In this document: positions 47,448-55,658 of the stretch, piece by piece
Position numbering within the stretch: position 1 is the stretch's first letter
Layout of the letters: every line of letters starts with the position of its first letter
Origin: Marinobacterium ramblicola
GTDB lineage: Bacteria; Pseudomonadota; Gammaproteobacteria; Pseudomonadales; Balneatricaceae
Reading direction: 5' to 3'
DNA length: 64,000 nucleotides
Assembly: GCF_019084545.1 (NCBI RefSeq)
Contig: NZ_JAHREP010000002.1
Coordinates: 112,234 to 176,233 of the forward strand
The notes under the pieces: model-generated
Databases searched by the model: none
Told to the model about the DNA's origin: nothing
What the model saw: only the letters and a program-made list of their open reading frames with translations
Program-made: the position numbers and the translations under genes

Positions 47448-48674
47448 CTAGCGGGCACTCCCCTCCGACCCGGCGGTAGCCTGGCGCGAAACCCGCTGCG
47501 TCAGTCGCGACCAGGCCAGCAGCAACACGGCGGCGGCGAGCAGGTAGGCTAGCGTGGCGCCATGGAAGCCGCCGGTGTAGCTCCATTGGCTCATCAGCAG
47601 GGCGCCGCCGCCGACCCCGGCCAGGTTGCCGAAGCGGATGCAGCTTTGTGCGGTGCCGATCAGTCGACCGTTGCGGCCGCTGTCGGCGAGGCGGATCAGC
47701 GTTGCCTGCACCATCGGCAGCATCGCCCCGAGGCAGACACCCCAGGCGAAGCGCACCGCCAACAGCAGCAGCCAGCCGCTGTGCAGGTGGGCCAGATAGC
47801 AGGCGGCCGCCGTCAGTGCGATGGCGCCGAGCAGGGCAAGGCCGGTGGCCGGGCTCAGGCGGTCGAACAGCTGCCCCCAGCGTGAGGCGCTGAGCATCAT
47901 GCCGAAGCCCGCCGCGCTGAACAGCAGCCCGGTCAGCAGTGGCGTGCTGCCGAGCTGCTGCTCGGCGAACAGGGCGAAGAAGGAGTTCGGCATCGCCTTG
48001 GCGCTCTGCAGCAGCAGGATGACGAGCAGCAACAGCACCAGCATCGGCAGGCCGCCCTGCAGGGTGGCGGAACCGGAGGTTACTTCCGGTGTGGCTCTGT
48101 TGCGGCCGCCGTCGTGCCGCAACCGCCGCGCCAGCAGCAGGGTCAGCAGCAGGCAGATGACGGCGCCGCCGAGGAAGATGGCGCGGTAGTCGAGCCACTG
48201 CACCAGCGCACCACCGACCACCGGGCCGATTATGGCGCCGGCGGCCGTGGCCGCGGTCAGCCTGCCCACCACCGACGCGCGCCTCTCCTGCGGCGCGACG
48301 GCGGTGGCGAAGCAGAGCGCGGCGGTGATGATGCCGGCTAGCGCGCCCTGCAACAGGCGGTAGAGCAGCACCTCCCACAGGCTGCTGCTGAAGTAGAGCA
48401 GCGCCTGGGTCAGCATCAGGCCGAGCATCGAGCGCAGCACCATCGGCTTGTGGCCGAAGCGGTCGCCCAGCCGCCCCCAGACCGGTGCCGCGAACCCGGC
48501 CACCAGCAGCGGCGCGCCGTAGATCAGCGCGCTCCACAACGCCAGAGATTCCGGCTCCACCCCCTGCAGTTGACGCAGGAACAGCGGCCAGAAGGGTTCG
48601 CTCATCTCCATCGCCGCGACGGCGATCAACTGGCTCCACCAGAGCAGTCGTACCTGTTGTTGCCAATCATTCAT
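47448..48674 (-). CDS. pvsC: MFS siderophore exporter (PvsC-like)
   Basis: The 408-residue MFS protein has twelve spans and the loop 2-3 motif GRLGDRFGHKP. It belongs to the drug-efflux-like MFS group often found in NIS siderophore clusters. It overlaps the NIS synthetase gene by 8 bases as the last member of the biosynthetic operon, so it most likely exports the siderophore. Confidence 0.87.
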   Translation of the reverse strand: MNDWQQQVRLLWWSQLIAVAAMEMSEPFWPLFLRQLQGVEPESLALWSALIYGAPLLVAGFAAPVWGRLGDRFGHKPMVLRSMLGLMLTQALLYFSSSLWEVLLYRLLQGALAGIITAALCFATAVAPQERRASVVGRLTAATAAGAIIGPVVGGALVQWLDYRAIFLGGAVICLLLTLLLARRLRHDGGRNRATPEVTSGSATLQGGLPMLVLLLLVILLLQSAKAMPNSFFALFAEQQLGSTPLLTGLLFSAAGFGMMLSASRWGQLFDRLSPATGLALLGAIALTAAACYLAHLHSGWLLLLAVRFAWGVCLGAMLPMVQATLIRLADSGRNGRLIGTAQSCIRFGNLAGVGGGALLMSQWSYTGGFHGATLAYLLAAAVLLLAWSRLTQRVSRQATAGSEGSAR

Positions 48675-50517
48675 CTGCGGGTGTCAGTGCTCTCTGAAAC
48701 GGGTTGGGGATAGGGTTGCAGACCGCATGCCGCGACTGGTCCTGCAGTCGCATGCGGATAAACGCGGTGGCGGGCCAGGGCTGCTCGAAGAACGCCTGGT
48801 GCTCCTGCTGCCGGGCCGCATCGCCGTAGCGAAGGCTGTAGTCGTCCAGATAGCGTTCCAGCAGCCGGGCGACATCATACCAGAGCTGCCGGGCGTCGAG
48901 CCCGAAGCGGCCGTCGAGCAGCTCGATCAACTCGCCGATATTGCTCTGCAACACGGCGTGGAAGATGTTGACCCGCGCCTGGGCGCGATCCTCGACCAGG
49001 GTCGCGGCGGGCATGAATTCTACCGGCCAGCCGCGTGCGGCCAGGGTCGGGCAGTGGATGCAGATGCCGCCCACATCCCGATTGAGGAAGGCGACCGGCT
49101 GCGCCTGCCGGTCCAGCACCAGCATCAGGTTCTGCTGGTGCGCCTCCAGCGCGATGCCGTAGTCCAGGTAGAGGTTCAGTACCCCGGCGAACAGGCGGTC
49201 GCAGTAGCGCCCGAACCAGGCCGTGGCGCTCTCCCGGTCGCTCACGCCCGCCTGGCGCATCAGCTCCAGCAGCAGCGGCTCGCCGGACAGCGGCGAGGTC
49301 ACGAACAGCGCCGCCAGTACCACCGCCTGCTCGTGATCGGCCAGCAGGCGGCAGGGATTGCGGCGGAACAGCACCGCCAGGTAGCGGGCATCGTCGCGAT
49401 CCTCGTGGTCGACGTCCAGGTGCAGCCCCAACTCGTCCCACTGGCAGCGCAGCGCCGCCGCGATATCCGGGCGCTGGTTGAGGATATCCTGCAGCACCGC
49501 GGAGATGCGGGGGGCGTTGACCACCGAGGGGGTGGACAGGTTGCGCACCGAACTGGTCATCTGTGCCGCCACCGGCAGCTTGATATAGGGTGGTTGCTCC
49601 GCGGTGCCCGGTGCCAGGGTGCGGAAGGAGAGCGTGGGCGCGGCGTGGTAGCGCGCCTCGGTGACGCGGATCAGACCGCTGTTCAACTCGTCGGCGAAGC
49701 GCTGCGGCAGATCGTGCTCCAACTGCCAGGGGTGGACCGGCAGCGGCAGGTAGTGCTCCTGGTCCGGCAACTGTTGCTGCCAGCGGGCGAACCAGTCCGG
49801 GTAGTGCAGGGCGAACCAGCGTCGGTAGTCGAGCCCCTTGATCATCGTGCCGACCCGGGCCAGCGAACGGTGCACGCCGATCAGCACCAGCGGCACCGCG
49901 GGAGCGAACTCCGGTGCGTAGCGCCAGACCTCGTCGCTGCTCAGGCCGAGCTTGGTCTTGCTGCCGGGGTGGTAGGGGTGGCCCACCGCCGCCCACTGCT
50001 CCAGGCGGATGCCGGCGTTGCCGCCGTCCAGTCGAGCCCAGTCGAGCAGGTTGTCGATCCCCTCCCGGGCGCAGCGCTGCGCGATCGCCTGGTCCTGATG
50101 GCGTCGCCAACACAGCGTCAGCGCTTCGTTGTGCAGGCCGTTGGCCAGTTCGTCGGCGATCCGCTGCCAGGCGGGGTCGGCGCCGTCACGGCGCAGGGCG
50201 AGGATGCACTGCAGCGCCTCGAGCGGGTCCTGCAGCGGTTCGGGGGCGGCATCGAGCGGCTGCCGGATCAGGGCGTCGAAGTCGCATAGCGCATCCAGGC
50301 TGTTGAAGCGCGGCGCGACCAGCCGCAGCGACCCGCTGTCGCCATGCAGGCTCAGATCGGCGGTGCCGTCGGCCGCGAACATCATCGGCAGCAGCTGTTC
50401 GCGCAGCAGGCTGCGCAGCAGGCGGAACAGGCCGTTGCGCGCCGCTTGGGCATGGTCGGCCGGACCGGGCGCGAGCCATTCGGATCCCGGGGCGATATCG
50501 GGCAGGATGGCGTTCAT
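48667..50517 (-). CDS. pvsD: NIS siderophore synthetase, IucA/IucC family (PvsD-like)
   Basis: The 616-residue NRPS-independent siderophore synthetase has the IucA/IucC pattern: GSKTKLGLS, VHPWQLEHDLPQRF, the KLPVAAQMTSSVRNLSTPSV nucleotide-site segment and ALEAHQQNLML near the C-terminal FhuF-like domain. In vibrioferrin synthesis PvsD couples citrate and L-serine. Assignment to D rather than B rests on its place between the decarboxylase and exporter and is tentative. ATGA overlap with the decarboxylase gene. Confidence 0.8.
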   Translation of the reverse strand: MNAILPDIAPGSEWLAPGPADHAQAARNGLFRLLRSLLREQLLPMMFAADGTADLSLHGDSGSLRLVAPRFNSLDALCDFDALIRQPLDAAPEPLQDPLEALQCILALRRDGADPAWQRIADELANGLHNEALTLCWRRHQDQAIAQRCAREGIDNLLDWARLDGGNAGIRLEQWAAVGHPYHPGSKTKLGLSSDEVWRYAPEFAPAVPLVLIGVHRSLARVGTMIKGLDYRRWFALHYPDWFARWQQQLPDQEHYLPLPVHPWQLEHDLPQRFADELNSGLIRVTEARYHAAPTLSFRTLAPGTAEQPPYIKLPVAAQMTSSVRNLSTPSVVNAPRISAVLQDILNQRPDIAAALRCQWDELGLHLDVDHEDRDDARYLAVLFRRNPCRLLADHEQAVVLAALFVTSPLSGEPLLLELMRQAGVSDRESATAWFGRYCDRLFAGVLNLYLDYGIALEAHQQNLMLVLDRQAQPVAFLNRDVGGICIHCPTLAARGWPVEFMPAATLVEDRAQARVNIFHAVLQSNIGELIELLDGRFGLDARQLWYDVARLLERYLDDYSLRYGDAARQQEHQAFFEQPWPATAFIRMRLQDQSRHAVCNPIPNPFQRALTPADE

Positions 50518-51743
50518 CGGCTTTCCTCCAGGCTCATATCCAAATCCTCATCCAGGTAATGGAACAGGGGTGCCGGGTGGCACAGGAAGTTCTGATGCGA
50601 GATGTTCCAGGCGTAGGCTCCGGCGAGCGGGAACAGCAGCAGGTCGCCGACGGCGACGCGCTCCACCTCGGCCTGCCGCGCCAGAATATCCTTGGGCGTG
50701 CAGAGCTGCCCGGCGACGCTGAGGCTGACGTTGTGCAGCGTCCGGCCGGCGGGGTGCCTGCCCTGCCCGGGCAGGCAGACAAAGGGGTGGCTATGGCCCT
50801 GCGCCGGAGGCAGGCGGAACTGGTGGCTGCCGCCGCGGCAGATGGCGAACTGCTCGCCGTGGTTGCGTTTCAGGTCCATCACCTCCATCAGGTAGTAGCC
50901 GCAGAAGGCGGTCAGGTAGCGGCCCATTTCGAAGCGCAGGCGGATATCGCGCAGCGCGGGCTGCTCTACCCGCTCATGCAGCCCGGCGGCGAAGCGGGAC
51001 CAGTCGTACTGCTGCGCCGGGTCCGTGTAGTTGACGCCGATGCCGCCGCCCAGGTTCAGGGTGCGCAGCTCGACCCCGTGCGCCTGGGCCAGATCGAGGC
51101 AGAGCCGAAGCAGATGGTCGAGCAGGCTCAGATGGCGTTCGGCGTCCAGCTGGTGCGACAGGGCGTGGATATGGAACCCCTGCAGGTCGACCCAGCGGCT
51201 GGCGCGGGCGCGGGCGATCACGCCCGGCAGTGTCTCCTCGTCGATGCCGAAGGCGGTGGCGCAGCCGGCCATGGTCAGCCGGGTGCGCATGCTCTCCGGC
51301 AGGCGCGGGTTGATCCGCAGCAGCACCGGCGCGACCAGACCGGCGGATTCGGCCTGGGCGATCACCCGTTCCAGCTCGCCGGCGCTCTCCACATGCAGGG
51401 CATCGACACCGGCAGCCAGCGCGGCGACGATCTCGCTGTCCAGCTTGCCCGGCCCGCCGAAGATGAAGGGACCGCTGTCGCGCAACGGCTCGATCAGTTG
51501 CAGTTCGCCGCCGGAGGCGATCTCCAGCCCGTGCACCCGGGAGGCGACCCGGTGCAGGATCCTCGGGTCCGGGTTGGCCTTGACGGCGTAGAACAGCGCC
51601 ACCTGTGGCGGCAGGTCATCCGTCAGCCGTTGCAGATGGGCATCCAGCGCGGGCAGATCGTAGATATAGGCGGCCAATGGATCGGCCTGCTGCCGTTGCA
51701 GCTCGAGGGCCGCGGTGTGTACCGCCTGAGGGATCTCGATCAT
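50514..51743 (-). CDS. pvsE: PLP-dependent decarboxylase (PvsE-like)
   Basis: The 409-residue fold-type III PLP enzyme is related to diaminopimelate decarboxylase, with the PLP Lys55 in FYAVKAN, the GLEIASGGEL segment, GFHIHALSHQLD and the glycine loop LNLGGGIGVNY. In vibrioferrin synthesis PvsE decarboxylates O-citryl-serine to O-citryl-ethanolamine. The ATG has AGGAG 6 bases upstream and lies 1 base after the upstream NIS gene; a longer frame is not supported. Confidence 0.87.
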   Translation of the reverse strand: MIEIPQAVHTAALELQRQQADPLAAYIYDLPALDAHLQRLTDDLPPQVALFYAVKANPDPRILHRVASRVHGLEIASGGELQLIEPLRDSGPFIFGGPGKLDSEIVAALAAGVDALHVESAGELERVIAQAESAGLVAPVLLRINPRLPESMRTRLTMAGCATAFGIDEETLPGVIARARASRWVDLQGFHIHALSHQLDAERHLSLLDHLLRLCLDLAQAHGVELRTLNLGGGIGVNYTDPAQQYDWSRFAAGLHERVEQPALRDIRLRFEMGRYLTAFCGYYLMEVMDLKRNHGEQFAICRGGSHQFRLPPAQGHSHPFVCLPGQGRHPAGRTLHNVSLSVAGQLCTPKDILARQAEVERVAVGDLLLFPLAGAYAWNISHQNFLCHPAPLFHYLDEDLDMSLEESR

Positions 51744-51744
51744 C

Positions 51745-53568
51745 TCAGGCTCCTGTTTCCGGGTTGAAGGGCTTGGCGTTGAACGGGCTGTCCACCGGCA
51801 CGTAGCCGGCCAGACGGTCGGCATGCTTGTGGAAGCGCACCAGCAGGTTGGTCTTGCTCGGCAGCGGCTCGCCGTCGAGCAGTGGATCGAGCAGGGCGCG
51901 GGCGCGCGGCAGGTCGCACTGGTCGCGGTAGCCGCGAATCACCTGGGCGATGGTCTGCCAGAGCGCCGCTTCCAGCTGTGCGCTGTCGTTGCACAGGTAG
52001 TGCACCGCCTCGGCCAAGTTGTTGATGAACAGGCAGTAGCGCACCCGGTTCCAGCCCTGCGCCTCGCTGTACAGCACCGACCGGCGCGCGCGCGGGCTCA
52101 GGTCTTGGGTGCGCTCCGGCGGCCAGCACTCCTGCACCAGCTTGACCCCCTCGAAGTCGCGCACGGCGACACCGCTGGGGTAACCCTTGCGCAGGCAGAT
52201 CAGCGTGTTCTGCAGATGGGGCTCGAAGATCAGGCCGTGGCGGAAGAAGGCGTCCAGCATCGGCGGGATCAGCGCCTCGGCGTAACCTCGCAGCCAGAGG
52301 CGGCGGTCGGCGATCGGCAGTCGGTCGGCCAGCGGCGCCCCCTCCTGGAACAGGGCACCGGCGAGGATCGCCTGCTCGCCCGGTGCCAGCGCGGCGTGCA
52401 CGTTTTCGCGCACGATCAGACCGAACCCCTCCTGCACCGCCTTGTCGCTATCGGTATCGCAGCCGGGCAGCTCCAGGGTCAGGAAACCCGGCTCGCCGAG
52501 CAGACGGAAACCGGGGAAGCGCTCGCTCAGTTCCGCCTGCAAGGGTTGCAGGCGACGCTGGATCGCCAGTGCGCTCTCCAGTTCGTAGATCGCGTTCTTG
52601 CGCACGCAGTTGGTGATGCGGATATTCAGCGAGCCCTTCAGGAACCAGCGTCGCTGCGGGTGGTACAGGGTGCGTACCGAGGCGGTGGGGGCGTAGGGTT
52701 CGCCGCCCGGGCCGAGATCCTCGATCAGGCCCTCGGCCAGCGCCCGGCGGATGGCGGGCAGTCGCAGTAGATAACGCGCCTGCATCGGATGCACGGGGAT
52801 CGCCACCCGCTCGCTCGGCGGCGCGTCCTGCGCGATATCGGCCAGCAGCCGCTCGGGGGTCAGTGGCGCGACTGTCTCCACCCTGAGCAGTTCGGCGGGT
52901 ACTCCAAACCAGTGCAGTTGCAGGGTACCGCGGTACTCGGGGGCGTAGTCCGCCTCGTTGACCGGTTCGCCCCACTGGCGGCATTTGGGCGCCGGATGGA
53001 AGGGGTGGCCGAAGGCGAGGGACTGCTCGGAGTAGCGGTAGAGGTCGTCGTCGAACGGCTCGGCTCGGTGCCCACGCCGGGCGAGGATGTCGCGGGTCAC
53101 CGCCTGACTCTGCTCGATCTGCTGCAGCAGCTCCAGGTTGAACGGCACCCCCTCGGCCAGACTCAGGTCGGCGATCAGTGCCCGTGCCAGTTGCCGTGCG
53201 CCGATCGGCTGCCAGGCCGCCGGGCCGCCATCGGTCTGGCGGGCCAGTATCGGCAGGGCGTAGCGGTAGTTGCCGGTGGTCGAGCGACGGCTGACCGCAA
53301 TTACCAGCTGCCGGCCGGTGTACGACAGCGGCAGCATCAGCCAGTGTCGTCGGCTGTGGCCGTGGCGCCAGCCCAGCGGCAGCGTCTGGCGCAGGACCGG
53401 GTCCAGGCGCTCGTGCAGTTGACCGCGCGGGCGGGCCACCTCGCGCAGGTAACAGTTGAGCAGGTTACGGATGCAGCTGCGTTCGGCTTCGGATTCCGCG
53501 CGTGTCGGTGCCGTTGCGGCGTCGATATTGTGTGTCAGTCGTTGCAGGGTGAGATTCGGGGCGTTCAT
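51745..53568 (-). CDS. pvsB: NIS siderophore synthetase, IucA/IucC family (PvsB-like)
   Basis: The 607-residue synthetase has the IucA/IucC features GHPFHPAPKCRQW, IPVHPMQARYLLRLP, the SVRTLYHPQRRWFLKGSLNI core and FEPHLQNTLI. In vibrioferrin synthesis PvsB joins citryl-ethanolamine to the alanyl-2-ketoglutarate unit. Its ATG shares a base with the ATP-grasp stop (TGATG), so the two are translationally coupled. The long frame upstream of this ATG is a shadow of the ATP-grasp gene. Confidence 0.8.
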   Translation of the reverse strand: MNAPNLTLQRLTHNIDAATAPTRAESEAERSCIRNLLNCYLREVARPRGQLHERLDPVLRQTLPLGWRHGHSRRHWLMLPLSYTGRQLVIAVSRRSTTGNYRYALPILARQTDGGPAAWQPIGARQLARALIADLSLAEGVPFNLELLQQIEQSQAVTRDILARRGHRAEPFDDDLYRYSEQSLAFGHPFHPAPKCRQWGEPVNEADYAPEYRGTLQLHWFGVPAELLRVETVAPLTPERLLADIAQDAPPSERVAIPVHPMQARYLLRLPAIRRALAEGLIEDLGPGGEPYAPTASVRTLYHPQRRWFLKGSLNIRITNCVRKNAIYELESALAIQRRLQPLQAELSERFPGFRLLGEPGFLTLELPGCDTDSDKAVQEGFGLIVRENVHAALAPGEQAILAGALFQEGAPLADRLPIADRRLWLRGYAEALIPPMLDAFFRHGLIFEPHLQNTLICLRKGYPSGVAVRDFEGVKLVQECWPPERTQDLSPRARRSVLYSEAQGWNRVRYCLFINNLAEAVHYLCNDSAQLEAALWQTIAQVIRGYRDQCDLPRARALLDPLLDGEPLPSKTNLLVRFHKHADRLAGYVPVDSPFNAKPFNPETGA

Positions 53569-54785
53569 CAGGCGGCTTCCTGCGGGTTGGAAAGGGGATC
53601 GATGATCACTGCCAGTTCGGTGGCCAGGGTGTTGAGGGTGGCCTCGAGCAGGGCGTCGTTCGGGCCGATACCGCGCAGGATGCCGAGGTAGTCGCGGTTG
53701 GAGTGCTGCCGTTCGATACGCTCGCCCAGCTTGCACAGCGGCGTGAACTCGATACGGCAGCCGTCACGCTCCAGGCGGCAGGCCTCGGGTACCTGGGTGA
53801 CGATGCCGCTGTGCTCGGCGCTCTGGCAGTGGATACGGGCGCCAAGGGCGCTTTCCGGCAGCGTCGGCAGCGGCTCGCCGAGGTAGAGGCCGATCAGCGC
53901 ATCGAACAGATCGAAATCCAGTGCCTGGGCCAGCAGGAAGTCGGACTGGTCGCCGATGTTGCGGTAGTTCACCTCGATCAGTCGCGGCCCGCGCTCGGTC
54001 AGTACGAACTCGGTGTGGCAACTGCCGAAGCCGACGCCCAGTGCACGCAGCTGTGCCAGCACGACCGCTTCGACCTCGGGCGCCGCGCGGCGCTGCAGGT
54101 GCTGGCCCAGCTCGATGAATGCAGGCGGCGGCGACAGGAAGGTCTCGAAGCTGCCCATCACCTCCAGCCGCGCGCCGTCGCCCAGGGTTTCCAGGGTGTG
54201 CAGCGGCCCGGCCAGATACTCCTCCAGCAGCAGTGACTGGCCTGGGTGCCGCTGCCAGAACGCGCGGCATACCTGTTCCAGCTCCTCCCGGCTCTGCACC
54301 AGGCTGACATCTTCGCTGGCCACCCCTTCCACCGGCTTGGCGATGCAGGGCAGGGGCACGTCATCCAGCTCCTGCACTCGGCTGACGCAACGGAACCAAG
54401 GGTTGTCCAGCCCGGCGGCCTCTATCGTCCGGCGCATCACCAACTTGTTCTTGGCGCGCAGGCAGGCGCGCCAATCCTTGCCCGGCAGGCCGAAGAAACT
54501 GCCGACGATGGCGGTGGCGCTCTGCAGATGGTCGCTGTTGCTGAACACCGCCAACGGAGCGATCTGCCGCTCGGCCAGAGCGTTCAGTACCGCCAGTGGG
54601 TTGAACACGTCGGCCGCGAGCAGTTCGTCGGCCTGCAACAGACCGTCGTCGATCAGCCTGCGGTGGCGCTCCGGCTGGTCGGTCACCAGCAGCAGCGGCA
54701 GGGCGCGTCGACGGATGGCGGGGATGAAACCCCGGGTGACGGAATCAGTGGGGACGTGGGCGAGGATAACGAAGCGTGGCTGCAT
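53568..54785 (-). CDS. pvsA: ATP-grasp ligase (PvsA-like)
   Basis: The 405-residue ATP-grasp protein has an N-terminal preATP-grasp domain (AVFSNSDHLQSATAIVGSFF) and the ligase core with the substrate/ATP segments PLPCIAKPVEGVASEDVSLV, LLLEEYLAGPLHTL and LIEVNYRNIGDQSD. PvsA makes the alanine-2-ketoglutarate part of vibrioferrin. It is the first gene of the pvsABEDC operon; a Fur-like box overlaps its -10 region. Confidence 0.83.
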   Translation of the reverse strand: MQPRFVILAHVPTDSVTRGFIPAIRRRALPLLLVTDQPERHRRLIDDGLLQADELLAADVFNPLAVLNALAERQIAPLAVFSNSDHLQSATAIVGSFFGLPGKDWRACLRAKNKLVMRRTIEAAGLDNPWFRCVSRVQELDDVPLPCIAKPVEGVASEDVSLVQSREELEQVCRAFWQRHPGQSLLLEEYLAGPLHTLETLGDGARLEVMGSFETFLSPPPAFIELGQHLQRRAAPEVEAVVLAQLRALGVGFGSCHTEFVLTERGPRLIEVNYRNIGDQSDFLLAQALDFDLFDALIGLYLGEPLPTLPESALGARIHCQSAEHSGIVTQVPEACRLERDGCRIEFTPLCKLGERIERQHSNRDYLGILRGIGPNDALLEATLNTLATELAVIIDPLSNPQEAA

Positions 54786-54837
54786 GTCGGATCTCCCTGT
54801 TGACCGGTGCGGTTATCGATATCTGATGCTGAATGAA

Positions 54838-54856
54838 ATTGCGAATCAATCTCATT
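54838..54856. promoter_or_regulatory. Fur box between the pvs operon and the ECF sigma gene
   Basis: ATTGCGAATCAATCTCATT matches the commonly used Fur form AATGAGAATCATTCTCATT at 16 of 19 positions. It lies 53 bases upstream of pvsA and 52 bases upstream of the divergent sigma gene. A CATAAT -10-like sequence for pvsA overlaps it on the minus strand, so both directions could be iron-repressed. Confidence 0.78.
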
Positions 54857-54908
54857 ATGTTTAGGCTAAGACGCTCCCAACAGCCAATACCCAACCCAAG
54901 CTGGATGA

Positions 54909-55487
54909 ATGACGACAAAAATGTTTGATCAGGCCCTGGATCAGGGTCGCCTCAAGGAGGGGGATGAATGGTCAGGGGATATGCCGGTGCAACTGCAGCC
55001 CATGACCATGGATGCATTGTACCTGCGCTATCGTGCCGGGCTGCTGGCGCATCTGCAGTCGATGGTCAGGGATGCCGATATCGCCGAAGAGCTGCTGCAC
55101 GACACCTTCCTGCGTCTGTCGCGGATGCCGGGGTTGGGGAGCATCAATCAACCGAAGGCGTTTCTGTTCCGCATCGCCGGCAATCTGGCGATCGACCATC
55201 TGCGCCAGTGCCGGCGGGTACCGGAGAGCGCGTCCGAGAGCGAGCTGGAGGAGCTGGAGTCGTCCGAACCCGATCAGCTGGAGTTACTGGTACAGGAGCG
55301 GCGTCGGCGGCAGTTGCGCCAGGCGATCGACCAACTGCCGCCGCGAGCCAGGGAGACGCTGCTGCTGGTGCGCTACCGGGAGCTGACGCTGCGCGAAGCG
55401 GCACAGGAGCTGGGCATCTCACAGACAATGGTGGAGAGGCACCTCAAGAACGCACTGCTGAAATGCCGGGAACTGCTGCAGCCCTGA
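54909..55487 (+). CDS. ECF sigma factor (FecI-like)
   Basis: The 192-residue sigma factor has region 2 (ALYLRYRAGLLAHLQSM, AEELLHDTFLRLSRM, FRIAGNLAIDHLRQ) and region 4 (QAIDQLPPRARETLLLVRYR, AAQELGISQTMVERHLKNAL), the pattern of FecI-type iron-starvation sigmas. No FecR anti-sigma gene is adjacent. The start is uncertain: the ATG at 54909 has a weak site, and an in-frame ATG 24 codons later is nearer the usual N-terminus. The likely target is the receptor gene 171 bases downstream. Confidence 0.88.
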   Translation: MTTKMFDQALDQGRLKEGDEWSGDMPVQLQPMTMDALYLRYRAGLLAHLQSMVRDADIAEELLHDTFLRLSRMPGLGSINQPKAFLFRIAGNLAIDHLRQCRRVPESASESELEELESSEPDQLELLVQERRRRQLRQAIDQLPPRARETLLLVRYRELTLREAAQELGISQTMVERHLKNALLKCRELLQP

Positions 55488-55609
55488 AGGCGATCGCATC
55501 CCTTCTGCCGGCTTGAAGCGACCATCGTCAGCTTCGTTTTTATTCGTTTTATACATTTTTTCGGAAACAGGGTTGGGTATCGGGGACACTCTTACGTCTA
55601 GCTCTTTAT

Positions 55610-55632
55610 GCAAATAGTAATGATTAGCATTT
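55610..55632. promoter_or_regulatory. possible Fur box upstream of the FecA-like receptor
   Basis: GCAAATAGTAATGATTAGC and the following ATTT give an imperfect palindrome centred near 55621 with AT-rich Fur-like hexamers. It lies 27 bases before the GTG start of the receptor. Weaker than the two other Fur sites in the window. Confidence 0.5.
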
Positions 55633-55658
55633 AGTTATGCATGTAGGAGTAGGCAGTA

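Noticed and set aside
48727-50289. 520-codon plus-strand frame opposite an NIS synthetase
   Set aside because: It is a Gln/Val/Arg-rich shadow frame; the minus-strand synthetase carries all the family motifs.
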